Position numbers and translations under genes: made by a program. A DNA stretch of 64,000 nucleotides, from the NCBI GenBank assembly GCA_963969595.1, contig OZ018415.1:3906001-3970000 (forward strand), read 5' to 3'. The notes beneath the pieces were generated by a model. It was not told the DNA's origin. It worked only from the letters and a program-made list of their open reading frames with translations, and did not search any database. This DNA is from Neckera pumila (lineage: Eukaryota; Streptophyta; Bryopsida; Hypnales; Neckeraceae). Positions 46,866-57,535 of the stretch are shown here, piece after piece. Numbering within the stretch: position 1 is the first letter of the stretch; each line of letters begins with the position of its first letter.

Positions 46866-47349
46866 GAAAATTAGGTGACTTGTGCAAGTGAACTCTCAAA
46901 GTAAATTAGCTGTCCATTTGTGATATAGGAAGCTTGAATTGTAAATGTTTAATATATTCCAGATATTCTATGTTCTTCGTAACATGATGCAGGGACACTT
47001 ACAAGGTCATATATGTTTCATTTGGGTGTAAATCCTATTTTGTGAGCGGCAGGTATGGGTCTTATACACGGTTTCTCATACATGCTGATTGCTGAAGTTC
47101 GGTTTTCTTCAGACATATTATGTAGCATTACTGCCGAAGTTGGTTTCGTGAGATTGAATACCAGCTTAATTGCTAGAATTGTTAGGGCTTTGAGCTGCAT
47201 GAAGACCTTCGACCCTTTTTGTTCCTGCGTATTGGACAAGGTTCTTGTTGATTTCTCAGACGAATTTGATCCACTTCTCGTCATTTCTGAGAGTGTGTTC
47301 GGGTCTGAGACTTGACAGATCTTACTGCCTACGGCCTGCTGGCCTGATT
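46866..47349 (+). other. CHMP1 3' flank
   Basis: Likely 3' untranslated region. Short overlapping frames on both strands (47055-47315 plus, 47284-47018 minus) are unrecognised. TTGTAAATG and TATATATT-like elements occur near 46935-46960. Confidence 0.4.
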
Positions 47350-47960
47350 TTAACCCTTAAAGGATGGACCCATGACCACTGATTTCAAGCCTCACTGCCT
47401 GTCACTCAGTTTTCTATCATTTTGCAACTATTTTGCAACTAGATATGAATGAAAATTTTTATATTTATTTTTCAGAGATGGAACTACATGTATTCTATAC
47501 TTCATAAATATTTTAGATTTTTTTGTGAAAAATTGATTTTTTTGAGAATTTTTGAAGAAAAAGTGAAGAAAAATCATATAAAATAGAAAAATGTTTCAAA
47601 AACTCTAAAATTTTTACCATGTGTGTATATGACAGTGACAAACATCATAGTCTAAACTCAATTTCCGTATCATTCTATAAATAGAAAATAATAAACATTG
47701 AAAATACATCCAAAGTTCAAATTGCAATAAAATATTCAATATTAGGAAGTTTTTCAAAATTCAAATTGGAATAGAAACTAGAGTAGATGACCATCATTTT
47801 GTTAGTTGGACTCAAATTCAAAAAATATCATTTTTGTAGAGAAATTTCAGATTTAGAGCAAGGAGCAACAACTTCCCAAAATATACTAAAATAGCATATT
47901 TTGTGATCCATTTTTTTTACTAACTTCTCATTCATTTGAAGACAAACATTGGGAAGATTA
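47350..47960 (+). mobile_element. Family B element, copy B3 (TTAA-bordered)
   Basis: Starts TTAA-CCCTTAAAGGATGGACCC, followed by ATGACCACTGATTTCAAGCC. It aligns over about 600 bases with B1 in reverse, including GTTAGTTGGACTCAAATTCA near 47797. The far end is not defined, and no coding frame crosses it. Confidence 0.6.
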
Positions 47961-48243
47961 CAAATTCAATTGAAGATTCTTCATAGCCCACCATAGAAGG
48001 TCAACAAAGGAAAGGGAGATGGAAAAATGCTTCCAATTGCTTTTCATCTCCCCTGGATTGTCATCCAAATGCCACTGAGTGATGTTGGCGACATTCTAGG
48101 ATTAATCCGTAAATGATGAAGAAGCCCAAATTGGGCCTTACTTTTGTTTAGCAATTTTGAGTAGGTCATGTAGAAGTCATGCTTTTGTCTAACTATATCT
48201 ATTTCATGACCTAGACATGCAATGTTCTTCTTTGATACTGGTA

Positions 48244-48690
48244 ATAAGGTAAATGACCCCATTGCGGTCAAATGACCCATGATGGACACCTAATGACCCC
48301 ATTGTGGTTTTTTAGACCACAATCAATGCCTTACATGGTAGTTATGGAGTAATTAGTGACCTCAATAGGTACTTCCAACTTTTCAATGTAAAATTCTTTG
48401 TAAAAACAGATTTTTTAGGTCTTCCATGTTTGAAAATGTTGTGACTACATTGGGTAGAAAGATGACCATATTGGATTCAGATTTTGTTGGTCATGAAGTA
48501 GCCTATAGACTCCTATGGGCTGATCACTTCAAAAATTCAGAACTAATTCATACTTGGTCCAAAAAATATAATTTCAAATGCCCTCACTGTCTCTCACACT
48601 TATCTTTGAGTGGGAAAAAGTTTGAAAAATTTCAGCAATGGCATGTAGGCACACTCCTAATTCTGACCGCAATGGGGTCTTTTACCTTAT
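48244..48690. mobile_element. MITE with about 30-base inverted ends
   Basis: The left ATAAGGTAAATGACCCCATT and GCGGTCA are mirrored at the right end as TGACCGC and AATGGGGTCTTTTACCTTAT. The interior carries a 114-codon frame without recognisable motifs. Confidence 0.7.
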
Positions 48691-48735
48691 CTTGGTTTAA
48701 GTCGGAATTATTTCTTTTCACTATGCATTTAGAAG

Positions 48736-49330
48736 AGGCAGTCACTACCTCGCCCACACTCACACACTAAATTAAAGAATAAGAAATAAAACGTCTAATT
48801 TGTCCACCCACCCCTCAAAACCAAAACCAAAAATGCTTTGATATAGATACGGTATACATAATATATGTGTAAAAAACAAAAAAAAGGCTTAGTCCACTCC
48901 TACCAAAATCTTACTATGTTGTGCAATGTGAATGAGGTTGTAGGATTTGAAAACTCAGGAGGCAGTCACTACCTCGCCCACAATCACACTAAATTAAAGG
49001 ATCAAAAACTAAACATTTCATTTGCCCACCTACCTCCCAAAATCAAAAAAAAAATATATATATATATATACAATACACATAATACATATGTAAAAAACAA
49101 AAAAAGGCTTAGTCCACTCCTACCAATCCTAACTGTGTTGTGTTGTATGAATGCAGTTGTAGGATTTGAAAACTCAAATTCAAAAATCAGAGAAACAGAA
49201 ACTAGAGAGTGGATGCCATAGTCTTTGTTCATAGGACAAAATTGATTAAAAAAAAATACAACATCTAATTTTTCCACCTTCCAGCCAGAATCTTAAAAAC
49301 TTTTGTACGGATATGGTATACGTAACACAT
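48736..49330. repeat. Tandem repeat, two clear units of about 223 bases plus a decayed third
   Basis: GGCAGTCACTACCTCGCCCA starts units at about 48737 and 48961. AAGGCTTAGTCCACTCCTAC and GTAGGATTTGAAAACTCA recur at the matching places. A third, diverged unit starts near 49243. The second unit has a TA run (49053-49070). Confidence 0.75.
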
Positions 49331-50530
49331 GCACAATTCATATAGGTATGATGTTTGGAATATGGTTTCTATTGTAGAATACTAATACATATACTGTATT
49401 GTATTTCAAATCCTATATTGATATCTGTTTTTTTCAATTGAATTTTAGATTTCTAACACCTTACATAATCTTAGTGAGGATGCTACAATTGTAGGTAATT
49501 TAATAGTAAAGGAAGCTGAACTTGACAAAGTATATGTTAGAATAGAAATTTGGGAGTTGTCAATTGCATGTCTCTTGTAGATATTTTGTCTTCATTGATA
49601 TTATGAAGTCATAGGCAACTATTATCAAAGTTGAGCCTTTGTTGGCTCAGTATTGAGTCTTAGGGCTCTTTCATATTGTAAAGATAGACATATGTATACA
49701 ACTATATCCATCTTTGGGTTTACATAAATAATGTCTAAAAGTACCTAATAAAGAACACTTGGAATTTCTTTTTGGTTGCAAAGATCTTATAAAATTAAAT
49801 GATTATTAATAAAATAGGAATCACTCTCAAATATTTATTTGAACACTTTTAGTTATAATATCTTTGCTCCAAAATTATCACATTATAATGCTTTTGGGAT
49901 AAAAAGATTTAGTTTTCAAGCAATGTCTTAATATGTATTGGCAATATTGATCAATTGTCCATATGCATATTGAACATTTCTTTTGTCCTTTATATATGCA
50001 TACCCTAACGCATACTCTCAATTTATAGGAATATGTAAATCATTGTGTTTCTTCATAACATTATTAAGCAATAGTAATACAATGTCTTTGGAATTCATAA
50101 AATAGAAGGTAATTTTTTTAGTAACATGGAAAAAAATTTGATGAAGAAGACCATTTGCAATTGGTGTCACTATAAATACTTATTTAATATGCTCCTTGAC
50201 TACATGATGTCCATGTAGTTTTCCAAATTGCTTGTTTGTTGAATTTTCAAGGTTGACTAGTACAAAATGTTTTGTTCCTTCACTTTTCATCAAGAGAATT
50301 TTTTTTCCTTGTTGAAGAATGTTAAGTTAAAAAAAACTTTAGGTTGAAATTATCAACAAATGAATGCAATTGTTAAAGCTTGTAAATTTTCCTAAAGATT
50401 TCAGTATTTCTTTTTGAGTTTCAGCTTGAGTAATTGTAAGTACATAACCCTGCATTTAATATGAAGAGCATGGGAATGTCCCATAATTGTATGTTACTTA
50501 ATTTAATGGTCCCTTCTTTTGAGGCTCATG
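49331..50530. other. AT-rich spacer, no gene seen
   Basis: No frame of interest and no clear repeats. Confidence 0.4.
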
Positions 50531-51200
50531 ATTGAGCAAGATTCAAACATTGAGGTTAAGGTTTGTCAATGTGAAAGCACAACCTTGTTGTGATACTAAT
50601 AGGCCTCGCCATTTCCATGCTACGCCTCATAAGAAGGCTCTACTTTCAGATTACTTGCAAAATCTTGTCTCCAAAATACTTGCCCTCGGTAGAGTTTCAA
50701 GTCTCGCCACATGTTCTGGACCAAAAGCTCGCACAATGATACCCCGTAACGTACATGCACAGAGAACTCTAAGTGCAAGAGTACCATATTTCTCCGAACC
50801 TGGTGGTGCATTCGAAGTGAATTGCATTTGCGAATCCAACATCGACCGGTCGTTACATAACGATAATTAAGAGTCAACATTGATTTGTGTGCGTCACTGG
50901 TGCAAAATTGAGGAACATACCAAGGCAGTCTGCCTGTGACGCACTCCCGGCGGGACGGTCTATCCGCAAGGCATTCAGGATGTCCGGACGCCCATATCCA
51001 GGGATTGCTCAACAGTCGTACTTCGCCGAGAGTAGGTATGTAACCAAGCAATGTTCCAAGGGAGTTGTTTTGTAGTAGGTGAGGCAATCGATCCGATCTA
51101 CTGAGATCTGATGAAGAGCAAATCTTCATTGTTCAATCGATGCAAATGATGAATAGGCCTCACAGGCGGCCCAACTGAATTGGATATGAGATCTTCCAGG
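50531..51200. other. GC-balanced region upstream of the lectin gene
   Basis: Open frames overlap on both strands (plus 50532-50870; minus 51129-50620, 169 codons), none recognised. Because both strands are open, this looks like compositional openness rather than a real gene. It may hold distal promoter elements. Confidence 0.35.
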
Positions 51201-51215
51201 ATGCCTACAGCTTGC

Positions 51216-51222
51216 TATAAAA
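51216..51222 (+). promoter_or_regulatory. TATA box of the lectin gene
   Basis: TATAAAA in the context GCTTGCTATAAAACC lies 224 bases before the lectin start codon. It would place transcription start near 51250. A 12-codon upstream frame (51317-51355) would then lie in the leader. Confidence 0.6.
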
Positions 51223-51439
51223 CCAGTGGACTTCCAGAACTTGTGGAAACAGCAGCCCCGATTGCACTGAGGGAACCTGGCCGTGTCCTGCTTGGCATCA
51301 AAAGGAGTGTCTCATCATGGCGTTTGACAAGACACTATCTGCAACCGTGGCATAAGTGTGCTTACCGTAGGGTCGATATCCTTGACCATCTTCGAAGCAG
51401 ATTGTAGACTTCTGCAGACTACTTTCAGTTAGATAGCCA

Positions 51440-52582
51440 ATGGCGAGAATAATAGGCTGGCTGGTGCTTGTATTCATGACAGCCATCATGGTGGAGAATT
51501 CGCGTCCAACGGTGGAAGCGCAACAGCTGGCCTTCAGCAACGACGTAACAATGGACTTTACCACGGGCAGCATTGATGTGTCGAACATAATCACACAAGA
51601 CTTTATGAAGCTGCCCCTGGCAGGCAATTGCGGTCTCGGGGCGAAATTCGTCATACCTCACGTCATCGACACCTCCGCGAGCAAGGGGACGTTCCGCACG
51701 ACCTTCGAGTACCTAACATCAAAGTGCACTGCAGAATTTAATAAGGAAATCAATTCATGCTCTACACTGAATTTAGCTTTCGCGGCATGCACAGGGTTAG
51801 CTCTCGACCAGAGGATTAATCACAGACCGTGGGGCTCCTGCACCAACTCCAATTTCCGAGTCTCCTACCTGTGGGTTCCAAAGACCACAACAAACGCGAC
51901 GTCAACGTCAACGCCAACGCCAACGCCAACGCCAACCATAGCACCAATGGCGACCATGGCGACGAATCCGAGCATGACCACGACATCGCTAAGTTCTTCA
52001 TCCAGTAACCTCCTTCAGAGCCCGGTCTGCTTGGCCCGTGGCCTTGGAGCTGCATCTAAGAATTCAACCAATCCAGAGTTACTTGCAGCCATGCCAAAGG
52101 ATATTCCATACCTGAACCGCATGGCCGCGAAAGGAGCAATGATGAGAGCATCCGCAGCTACTGGGGCGACCTGCGATTGGAGATTCTCCAACCTAGTCCC
52201 AGTTGCGTGGGATGGAATTCAAAATGTCCTTTCGGTGGGGCAGAGCTTGCAATCCTTTGACTCAAAGTATATGTTCATCATGCAACAGGACTGCAATCTT
52301 GTGCTCTACAAGAAAGCGGCGGATGGCTCGATCGATTGGCAAGGAAAATGGGCGACGTTCTCTCAATTCAACGACCCGTTTAAATACAATTGCTCAATGG
52401 AGCTGAAAGCGAATGGGAATCTAGTGGTGCGAGATCCGCAGGGCAATCCGCGATGGGAAAGCGGCGCCACCACATCGAATTTGTACTCCGTATCTATTGC
52501 CGTCCTCGCCTGCGGCAACGTGATTGTGTTGGACATGACCTCGGGTCAAATTATCTGGGCAACTCACACTGGCCATTCCTAG
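51440..52582 (+). CDS. Secreted bulb-type (GNA-like) lectin-domain protein, 380 aa
   Basis: Likely an extracellular carbohydrate-binding protein. Residues 1-28 form a signal peptide (WLVLVFMTAIMV core). Residues about 29-150 are a cysteine-containing domain I do not recognise. Residues about 150-200 are a Ser/Thr/Pro-rich linker built on an ACGCCA hexanucleotide repeat (TPTPTPTPT), likely O-glycosylated. From residue 245 to the end there is one bulb-lectin domain. The first sugar site is canonical, QQDCNLVLY (282-290, QxDxNxVxY). The second (KANGNLVVR) and third (LACGNVIVL) have lost most key residues, so probably only one mannose site works. No kinase domain or anchor is present. The coding region is intronless. 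A TATA box lies upstream. The start is the first ATG of the frame and gives a clean signal peptide. Confidence 0.88.
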   Translation: MARIIGWLVLVFMTAIMVENSRPTVEAQQLAFSNDVTMDFTTGSIDVSNIITQDFMKLPLAGNCGLGAKFVIPHVIDTSASKGTFRTTFEYLTSKCTAEFNKEINSCSTLNLAFAACTGLALDQRINHRPWGSCTNSNFRVSYLWVPKTTTNATSTSTPTPTPTPTIAPMATMATNPSMTTTSLSSSSSNLLQSPVCLARGLGAASKNSTNPELLAAMPKDIPYLNRMAAKGAMMRASAATGATCDWRFSNLVPVAWDGIQNVLSVGQSLQSFDSKYMFIMQQDCNLVLYKKAADGSIDWQGKWATFSQFNDPFKYNCSMELKANGNLVVRDPQGNPRWESGATTSNLYSVSIAVLACGNVIVLDMTSGQIIWATHTGHS

Positions 52583-53420
52583 TTTGGTTTCTCCTCTCCT
52601 AAAGGAACGATTCTCATATCGAAGTGGAGCAGTTCAGAGACAAAAATTTCTAATACAGTGTCTTCGGACTCCCTGTGATGCAACGTGACTCTTATGGCTT
52701 TCGTGAAAGTCAAATAATTCCCCCTTCGGATATGGATCAGCAAAGTCGAAGCCTATTAGGTCCAGAAAAATCCGAGACTAAGTTGGAAAACTATACCTAG
52801 ATACTTGCAGTCTATAAATACAACTAGCGTAACCAGAACACATTCGTAAACCTTGATTAGTACACAGGTGCAGATGCATACCCGTGTCAAATGTCACGAT
52901 AATTTTAGCTTAGAGAGGACAGAATGTGAAGCATCATATTAGATGAATTTTTTATGCAAACCTGTACGACCGGAGGTGTCCCAGCAGCATGTTGTAGTCA
53001 TGAATACAGGTAAATCCAGAAACTATGGAATTGTTTCAGACATTTAATTTCCATTTATTGTATCTCTTCAAATTAGAATGACTTTTAAGGCCACAAATCT
53101 GCGCAGATTGATCAACTGTCAATCAAAAGTTCAAGATCAACATTCTTCAGGAATATAACAATACTGCCTATCCGCATCTCAGGTCATGACCAGAATAAAC
53201 GTGAACGTCTTGTCGAGGTTATCGTTATTGAAACTTAATTTGCATATTGAAGATGACTTCTGAAGGTTGGGCCTCATTTGCTATTGCAAAAGGAAAAGCA
53301 AATCAGGAACAACAGCCAGTAGAAACTAACTACTTTAAACAGCTTTCAATAAGCTTTCAAAACACCTTCTCTCCTGACCTATTCCAGCAACATAAAACGC
53401 CAAGTCCAAACGACGAGTCA
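52583..53420. other. Spacer 3' of the lectin gene
   Basis: Holds the lectin 3' flank, then mixed-composition DNA with no recognised gene. A 75-codon plus-strand frame (53247-53474) runs into the tandem array. Confidence 0.4.
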
Positions 53421-54240
53421 TCCATGACCTCCCGCAGTAATCATACCTGCATGATCTGCATTTCTAGGCACTAAAAACGAAATCAACGGCACAAATCCAA
53501 GGCATCTTAATTACTGGAAAACGGGATACTCCAAAGAGGAGAATACGAATATTTTGTTTTCCGTAACGAACTGACATGAGATCTTCACATTCTCAGCAGA
53601 CAGATATCAATTAAGAGAACACCGAAAACGTGGAGAGCAAATTCCACCACGCCCTCCTGCAATAACCATAACTGCCTGATTTGCGATCCCAGACACTTGA
53701 AAAGAAATCAACCACCACATCCAAGGTATCTTAATTACAGGAAAACCAGATATTTACATCAGCAGCAGACAGAAATCAAAGCAATTAACAAAACAAGTCA
53801 AAACATGGAGTGCGAATTCATCCACGCCCTCCCGCAACAATCATACCTACATGATCTGCAATCTTAGACACTACAACAGAAATCAACCGCACAAATCCAC
53901 GATTTACTGGAAAACGGAATATTACAAAAAGGTGAACATGATTGTTCCGTTCTTCCGTACGAAGCGACATGAGGTCGTCTTAGCATCATCAACAGATAGA
54001 AATCAAGTAATCGATTAACAAAACAATCAAGACGTGGAGTGCAAATTCATCCACGCCCTCGCGCAACAATTAATACCTGCATGATCCGCAATCTCAGACA
54101 CTACAACAGAATTCAACGGTACACATCCACGATTTACTGGAACGCGGAATATTACAAAGAGGAGAACAAGATTATGCCGTTCTCCCGTACGAAGCGACAT
54201 GAGGTCGTCTTAGCATCATCAACAGACAGAAATCGATTAA
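53421..54240. repeat. Four-unit tandem array next to the lipid-transfer gene
   Basis: Units are anchored by ATACCTGCATGATCTGC-like words at about 53446, 53667, 53846 and 54074. Each is followed by CACTACAACAGAAATCAAC and CCACGATTTACTGGAA-like words. The last two units are nearly identical, including CGTACGAAGCGACATGAGGT. Spacing is 221, 179 and 228. The array lies on the 3' side of the minus-strand gene and stops about 20 bases from its stop codon, so it would be transcribed as, or just past, its 3' untranslated region. Confidence 0.75.
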
Positions 54241-54260
54241 TCAATTAAAATAGAAGTGAG

Positions 54261-54566
54261 TCAGGGCAAATTACTTCCGCAAGTGGTGACTCCAGCCGGA
54301 ATGACGCCGCATTTCTTCGGGAGCATGAGGGCCGCTTCCCGATTGAGGTCTTCAATGTGGTCTGCATGGAGAACGGCGTTGCACAGGCATGTGAGATCGG
54401 CCTTCTTGATGGCGGCGCAGCAACTTGTGGACGGCAGGGCGGGCACCGCGCTTGTGACCGCAGGCAAGCAGGCGTCGTACTGGGAGAGGTCCATGCTGCT
54501 GCAGTCGCCTTGAGCTGACGACGCCATGGCCAACGCCATAGCCAACAGCAGCAAGAAGCTCTTCAT
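54261..54566 (-). CDS. Non-specific lipid-transfer protein, eight-cysteine (DIR1-like), 101 aa
   Basis: A small secreted lipid-binding protein of the prolamin/nsLTP fold. The start is the ATG at 54566 (MKSFLLLLAMALAMASSAQG), which gives a typical signal peptide. The frame is open for six more codons upstream but has no ATG there. Mature part: Cys at 22, 33, 49, 50, 60, 62, 86 and 96, i.e. C-X10-C-X15-CC-X9-C-X-C-X23-C-X9-C, the full nsLTP pattern. CLC in the third position and PKKCGVIP near the end resemble the DIR1 / type 2 group. Length is normal and there is no GPI-anchor tail. Its lipid ligand and tissue role cannot be told from sequence. A tandem array starts just beyond the stop codon. 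Confidence 0.9.
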   Translation of the reverse strand: MKSFLLLLAMALAMASSAQGDCSSMDLSQYDACLPAVTSAVPALPSTSCCAAIKKADLTCLCNAVLHADHIEDLNREAALMLPKKCGVIPAGVTTCGSNLP

Positions 54567-54786
54567 GGCGCGGTCAAATCTCACCGGAAAACTGTCTTCG
54601 TCTCTATTTTTCGTTCCAATTCACATGATGCCATTCGCTTATTCAAGCGTCGTCATAAGTTGTTTTGCGCAATGAGAGTGCACCATGCTAGTTCCACCGT
54701 GTTTGAGCAAGAGTAATTCGTTTGCTATCTAAGCTTATATGGATTGTGAAGAACATTGAATTTGTTTGTCAACATGGTGCCCTATC

Positions 54787-54897
54787 CAGTAGAACCTCTC
54801 TAAGTCGATCCTCCATAAGCAAATAAACTTCCCTAAAAGATCTTGTCAGACCGGTTGAGGACTTATCGGTGTAGAGAGGTTCTATTATATGTTGTTC
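54787..54897. mobile_element. Short MITE with pogo-like ends
   Basis: CAGTAGAACCTCTCTAAGTC on the left is matched in reverse by TAGAGAGGTTCTATTA on the right, with GATCCTC against GAGGAC inside. CAGTA-AACCTCT-type ends are known from plant Emigrant/pogo MITEs. The right terminal bases are mutated. Confidence 0.6.
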
Positions 54898-55025
54898 AAA
54901 CAATAGAATGATTGATCCTCGCAATCCTTCTATATGTACCACCTCCTACCATCCGCACTTCGATTCCTGAGTATCAACCCTATAGTAGGGATTTGGTTAG
55001 CTATTGAGATTGTAAAGTGTGATAG

Positions 55026-55311
55026 TTAACCCTGGAATGAAGGGTTGGGTCACGGTTGAATTCAACCTTTTTGGTACCGTATGAATCATTTGCATAATCC
55101 TTAAACCATTTTCTGGTTGAGGAATGACAAAGAATTCTTACATATAAGATAATAGTGCAACTATTCATCCTCGGAATTTTGTTGTGAGAAGTGAAGTCTT
55201 TTAGAGTAGTTTGACTTTCAATAAGTGCTTTTGCATTTTTTTAAACTAATAATTCACATAATATCCAAAGGAATGATATCCACAATCACCAACCCGTCCT
55301 TTAAGGATTAA
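55026..55311 (+). mobile_element. Family C element, copy C2 (short piggyBac-like MITE)
   Basis: Begins TTAA-CCCTGGAATGAAGGGTTG and ends CAACCCGTCCTTTAAGGA-TTAA. The inner words GTGCAACTATTCAT, TAGTTTGACTTTCAAT, CTTTTGCA and AATAATTCACA match C1 (17135-17364) in order. Length is 286 bases, non-coding. Confidence 0.7.
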
Positions 55312-55890
55312 AGAAATTAGGCACTTATTAGAGGTCAAACTACTTATTTCAATTATCTTTAGGTATAATGGTTAGACTATCAAGTCATTTCAAATCCTTG
55401 AAGATGTCGAGGCCAAAGTCTAACTAATAAAGGACAAAGAAAAAAAGTTTTTATGCATTCATTCAATCTTTCCAAAATTCTTGTGTTAATTATCCATGTT
55501 TGAATCAACATTGACTTATAAAAGACCTCATGTTTCTAAAATTAATACTCTAATGATGCACACTTCTTTAACGTAGATACTTCTAAAAAATATCATCTAC
55601 TTGTCAATTAAAGCTTTCTACTTGTCCTATGAGCATTTGATGTCCAAGTTTGGAAATTGCACTAAGATGGTTACATAAGCAACGTTGTCATTGCATTTTA
55701 GAGCACCACAATAATCAAATGTTGGCATGAATTTAGTTGGAGGTAGGAGGCAAGAGAGCTATTGCATGAATGGTGACTACAAAGTGTTTTAGTGAGGTGG
55801 TGAGAATTTGGGTGATCAATGATGTTGCAGTGAGTTGATTGAACACGGTGATTTGATTGATGAGAATTTACGTGATCATAGATGTTGCAA
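55312..55890. other. AT-rich spacer, no gene seen
   Basis: No recognisable gene or clear repeat. Confidence 0.35.
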
Positions 55891-56230
55891 TGAGTTGATT
55901 GATGGAATTTGGGTGGAGTATAATGATTTGATTGAATAGAATTAATTGAGCAAACTGAAGAATTTACTTGATCATTGTTTTTATTGTGAGAGTGATAGCA
56001 AGTTGACGAGTTATTGTTTATACTCCAAAATCATGACAGCTTGAGATGAAATTCTTAGATATTGCAGTGAGTTGATTGAGTATAGTGAGTTGATTAAACA
56101 AAATTAATTGAGCACAATGAAGAGTATACTTGATCATTATTTTTGTTGTGAGAGTGATAGCAAGTTGATGAGTTATTGTTTGTACACCAAAATCATGACA
56201 ACTTTAGATGAAATTTGTGCCCGCATTGTA
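55890..56230. repeat. Imperfect tandem duplication of about 172 bases
   Basis: GTGAGAGTGATAGCAAGTTG occurs at about 55986 and 56158. Flanking words TGCAGTGAGTTGATTGA and CTTGATCATT recur with it. Confidence 0.7.
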
Positions 56231-56960
56231 GGAATGTGTGAGGAAGAACGAAAGTATAGATATTGTTTGTGCTATAGGAGTGCCTATAAAGACAATGTAG
56301 GCAATTATGAAGAAATTTGAATCAAAATTTTCAAGCCACTAATATCACTAGTAAACTAACACAAAAATCCAAGAAAACAAAGATTTGAGGATTTCAAATG
56401 AAAATTCATTGCAAAAAAATCATTTATAAATCATTGACTTGTCATTTGAAATGAGTTTTAAAACAAATTAAACTTGATAATGTTCAAATAATATTAAAAA
56501 GAAAATGGCAAATTCATAAATTGCAGTACTAACACAAGGTTTTTCTTAGAATTCATCATTTCACTAGTCTTGTAAGTTGTACTTTACAATACATCTTTAT
56601 GATAATTCAAAATTTGTTGAATTGTACAATACATCAAGATCCTTTATTAGAAAGTCAATCTAGTATTTTTCTATAATTCCTAACAATCCGAGCAAGGCAG
56701 ATATAGCTTTTGAATGGTTTGGACAAAATAAATAATGATATGAATAGAATCTAGACATCAAATCCTCATTTTCACAAGTTTTCAATTTCTTCCCTTCTTT
56801 ACATGAACCCATTCTGAATCTTGCACAAAAATCATGAAGCAACAAGGGACCAGACCATGCTAGTGGCAAGGTCAAAAATCAGACAAAAATTTGGTCTTCA
56901 ACACACTTGGATGTATTTCATCCATTTTCATAGCTCTAGCAATAAACTCTTGAAAACATT
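56231..56960. other. AT-rich spacer, no gene seen
   Basis: Short frames only; a 71-codon minus-strand frame (56875-56660) is unrecognised. Confidence 0.35.
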
Positions 56961-57246
56961 TAAGGTAACTACACACCTAATTTCTACCCCTTTCTAAAAC
57001 TGACCCCTAGAGATTCTTGCCTAAAATATTTTCCTACTATTCATGAGTCTAGGGTCGAGTTTAAAAAACCTATTTTCAGCACTTTGAATATTCATAGTTT
57101 ATTCATATAATGTCCAAAAAATGCATTCTAAGAGAATCTAGAATCTCCTTTTGACTACTAATAAAACCTTACAGAAGTTTTTCAATACAATAAAAAGAAC
57201 CATGTTGAATTGCTTATTTGATCGATTTTAGGTGTAATTACCTTAT
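56961..57246 (+). mobile_element. MITE family F, copy F3 (best preserved)
   Basis: The left end TAAGGTAACTACACACCTAA is mirrored by TTTTAGGTGTAATTACCTTA on the right. The interior has AAAAAATGCATTCTAAGAG and CTTTTGACTACTAATAAAAC. Diverged copies: 26255-26455 (minus), 30225-30370, 58456-58736 (minus), 59430-59660 and 60730-60870. Confidence 0.7.
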
Positions 57247-57280
57247 AGAATATAATCCAGATACCGGTAGTGGATGCTCG

Positions 57281-57535
57281 CTCTCGTAGGAATTAAATTA
57301 CCACTTTTTTTTCATAGTAGGAATTCAAAGTCAGGCACTGATGAACTGCAGGTACAATATCTGGTGTCGGATATTTACACAAAATAGTGAAATTAGGTTG
57401 CCCCACACTAATTTCTCATATCTAACACTTTCAGACATGGTCAACTATAGTCTAGGGCAACCAATTTCACTATTTTGTGTACCGGTTATTGCACGTGTCT
57501 GACGGTGGGCTTGACTGGTACTCCGTATTTACCGG
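57281..57535. mobile_element. Palindromic MITE family G, copy 1
   Basis: GTGAAATTAGGTTGCCC (57387-57403) is matched in reverse by GGGCAACCAATTTCACTATT, giving a stem of about 27 bases with ACACAAAATA / TATTTTGTGT. A diverged copy is at 60880-61165. In both places it follows a family F copy. Confidence 0.6.

Noticed and set aside
50620..51129. 169-codon minus-strand frame upstream of the lectin
   Set aside because: The opposite strand is open as well, no domain is recognisable, and it overlaps the probable lectin promoter side.
54567..54584. Six-codon upstream extension of the lipid-transfer protein
   Set aside because: There is no ATG; the extension begins with GTG, while the ATG at 54566 gives a proper signal peptide.
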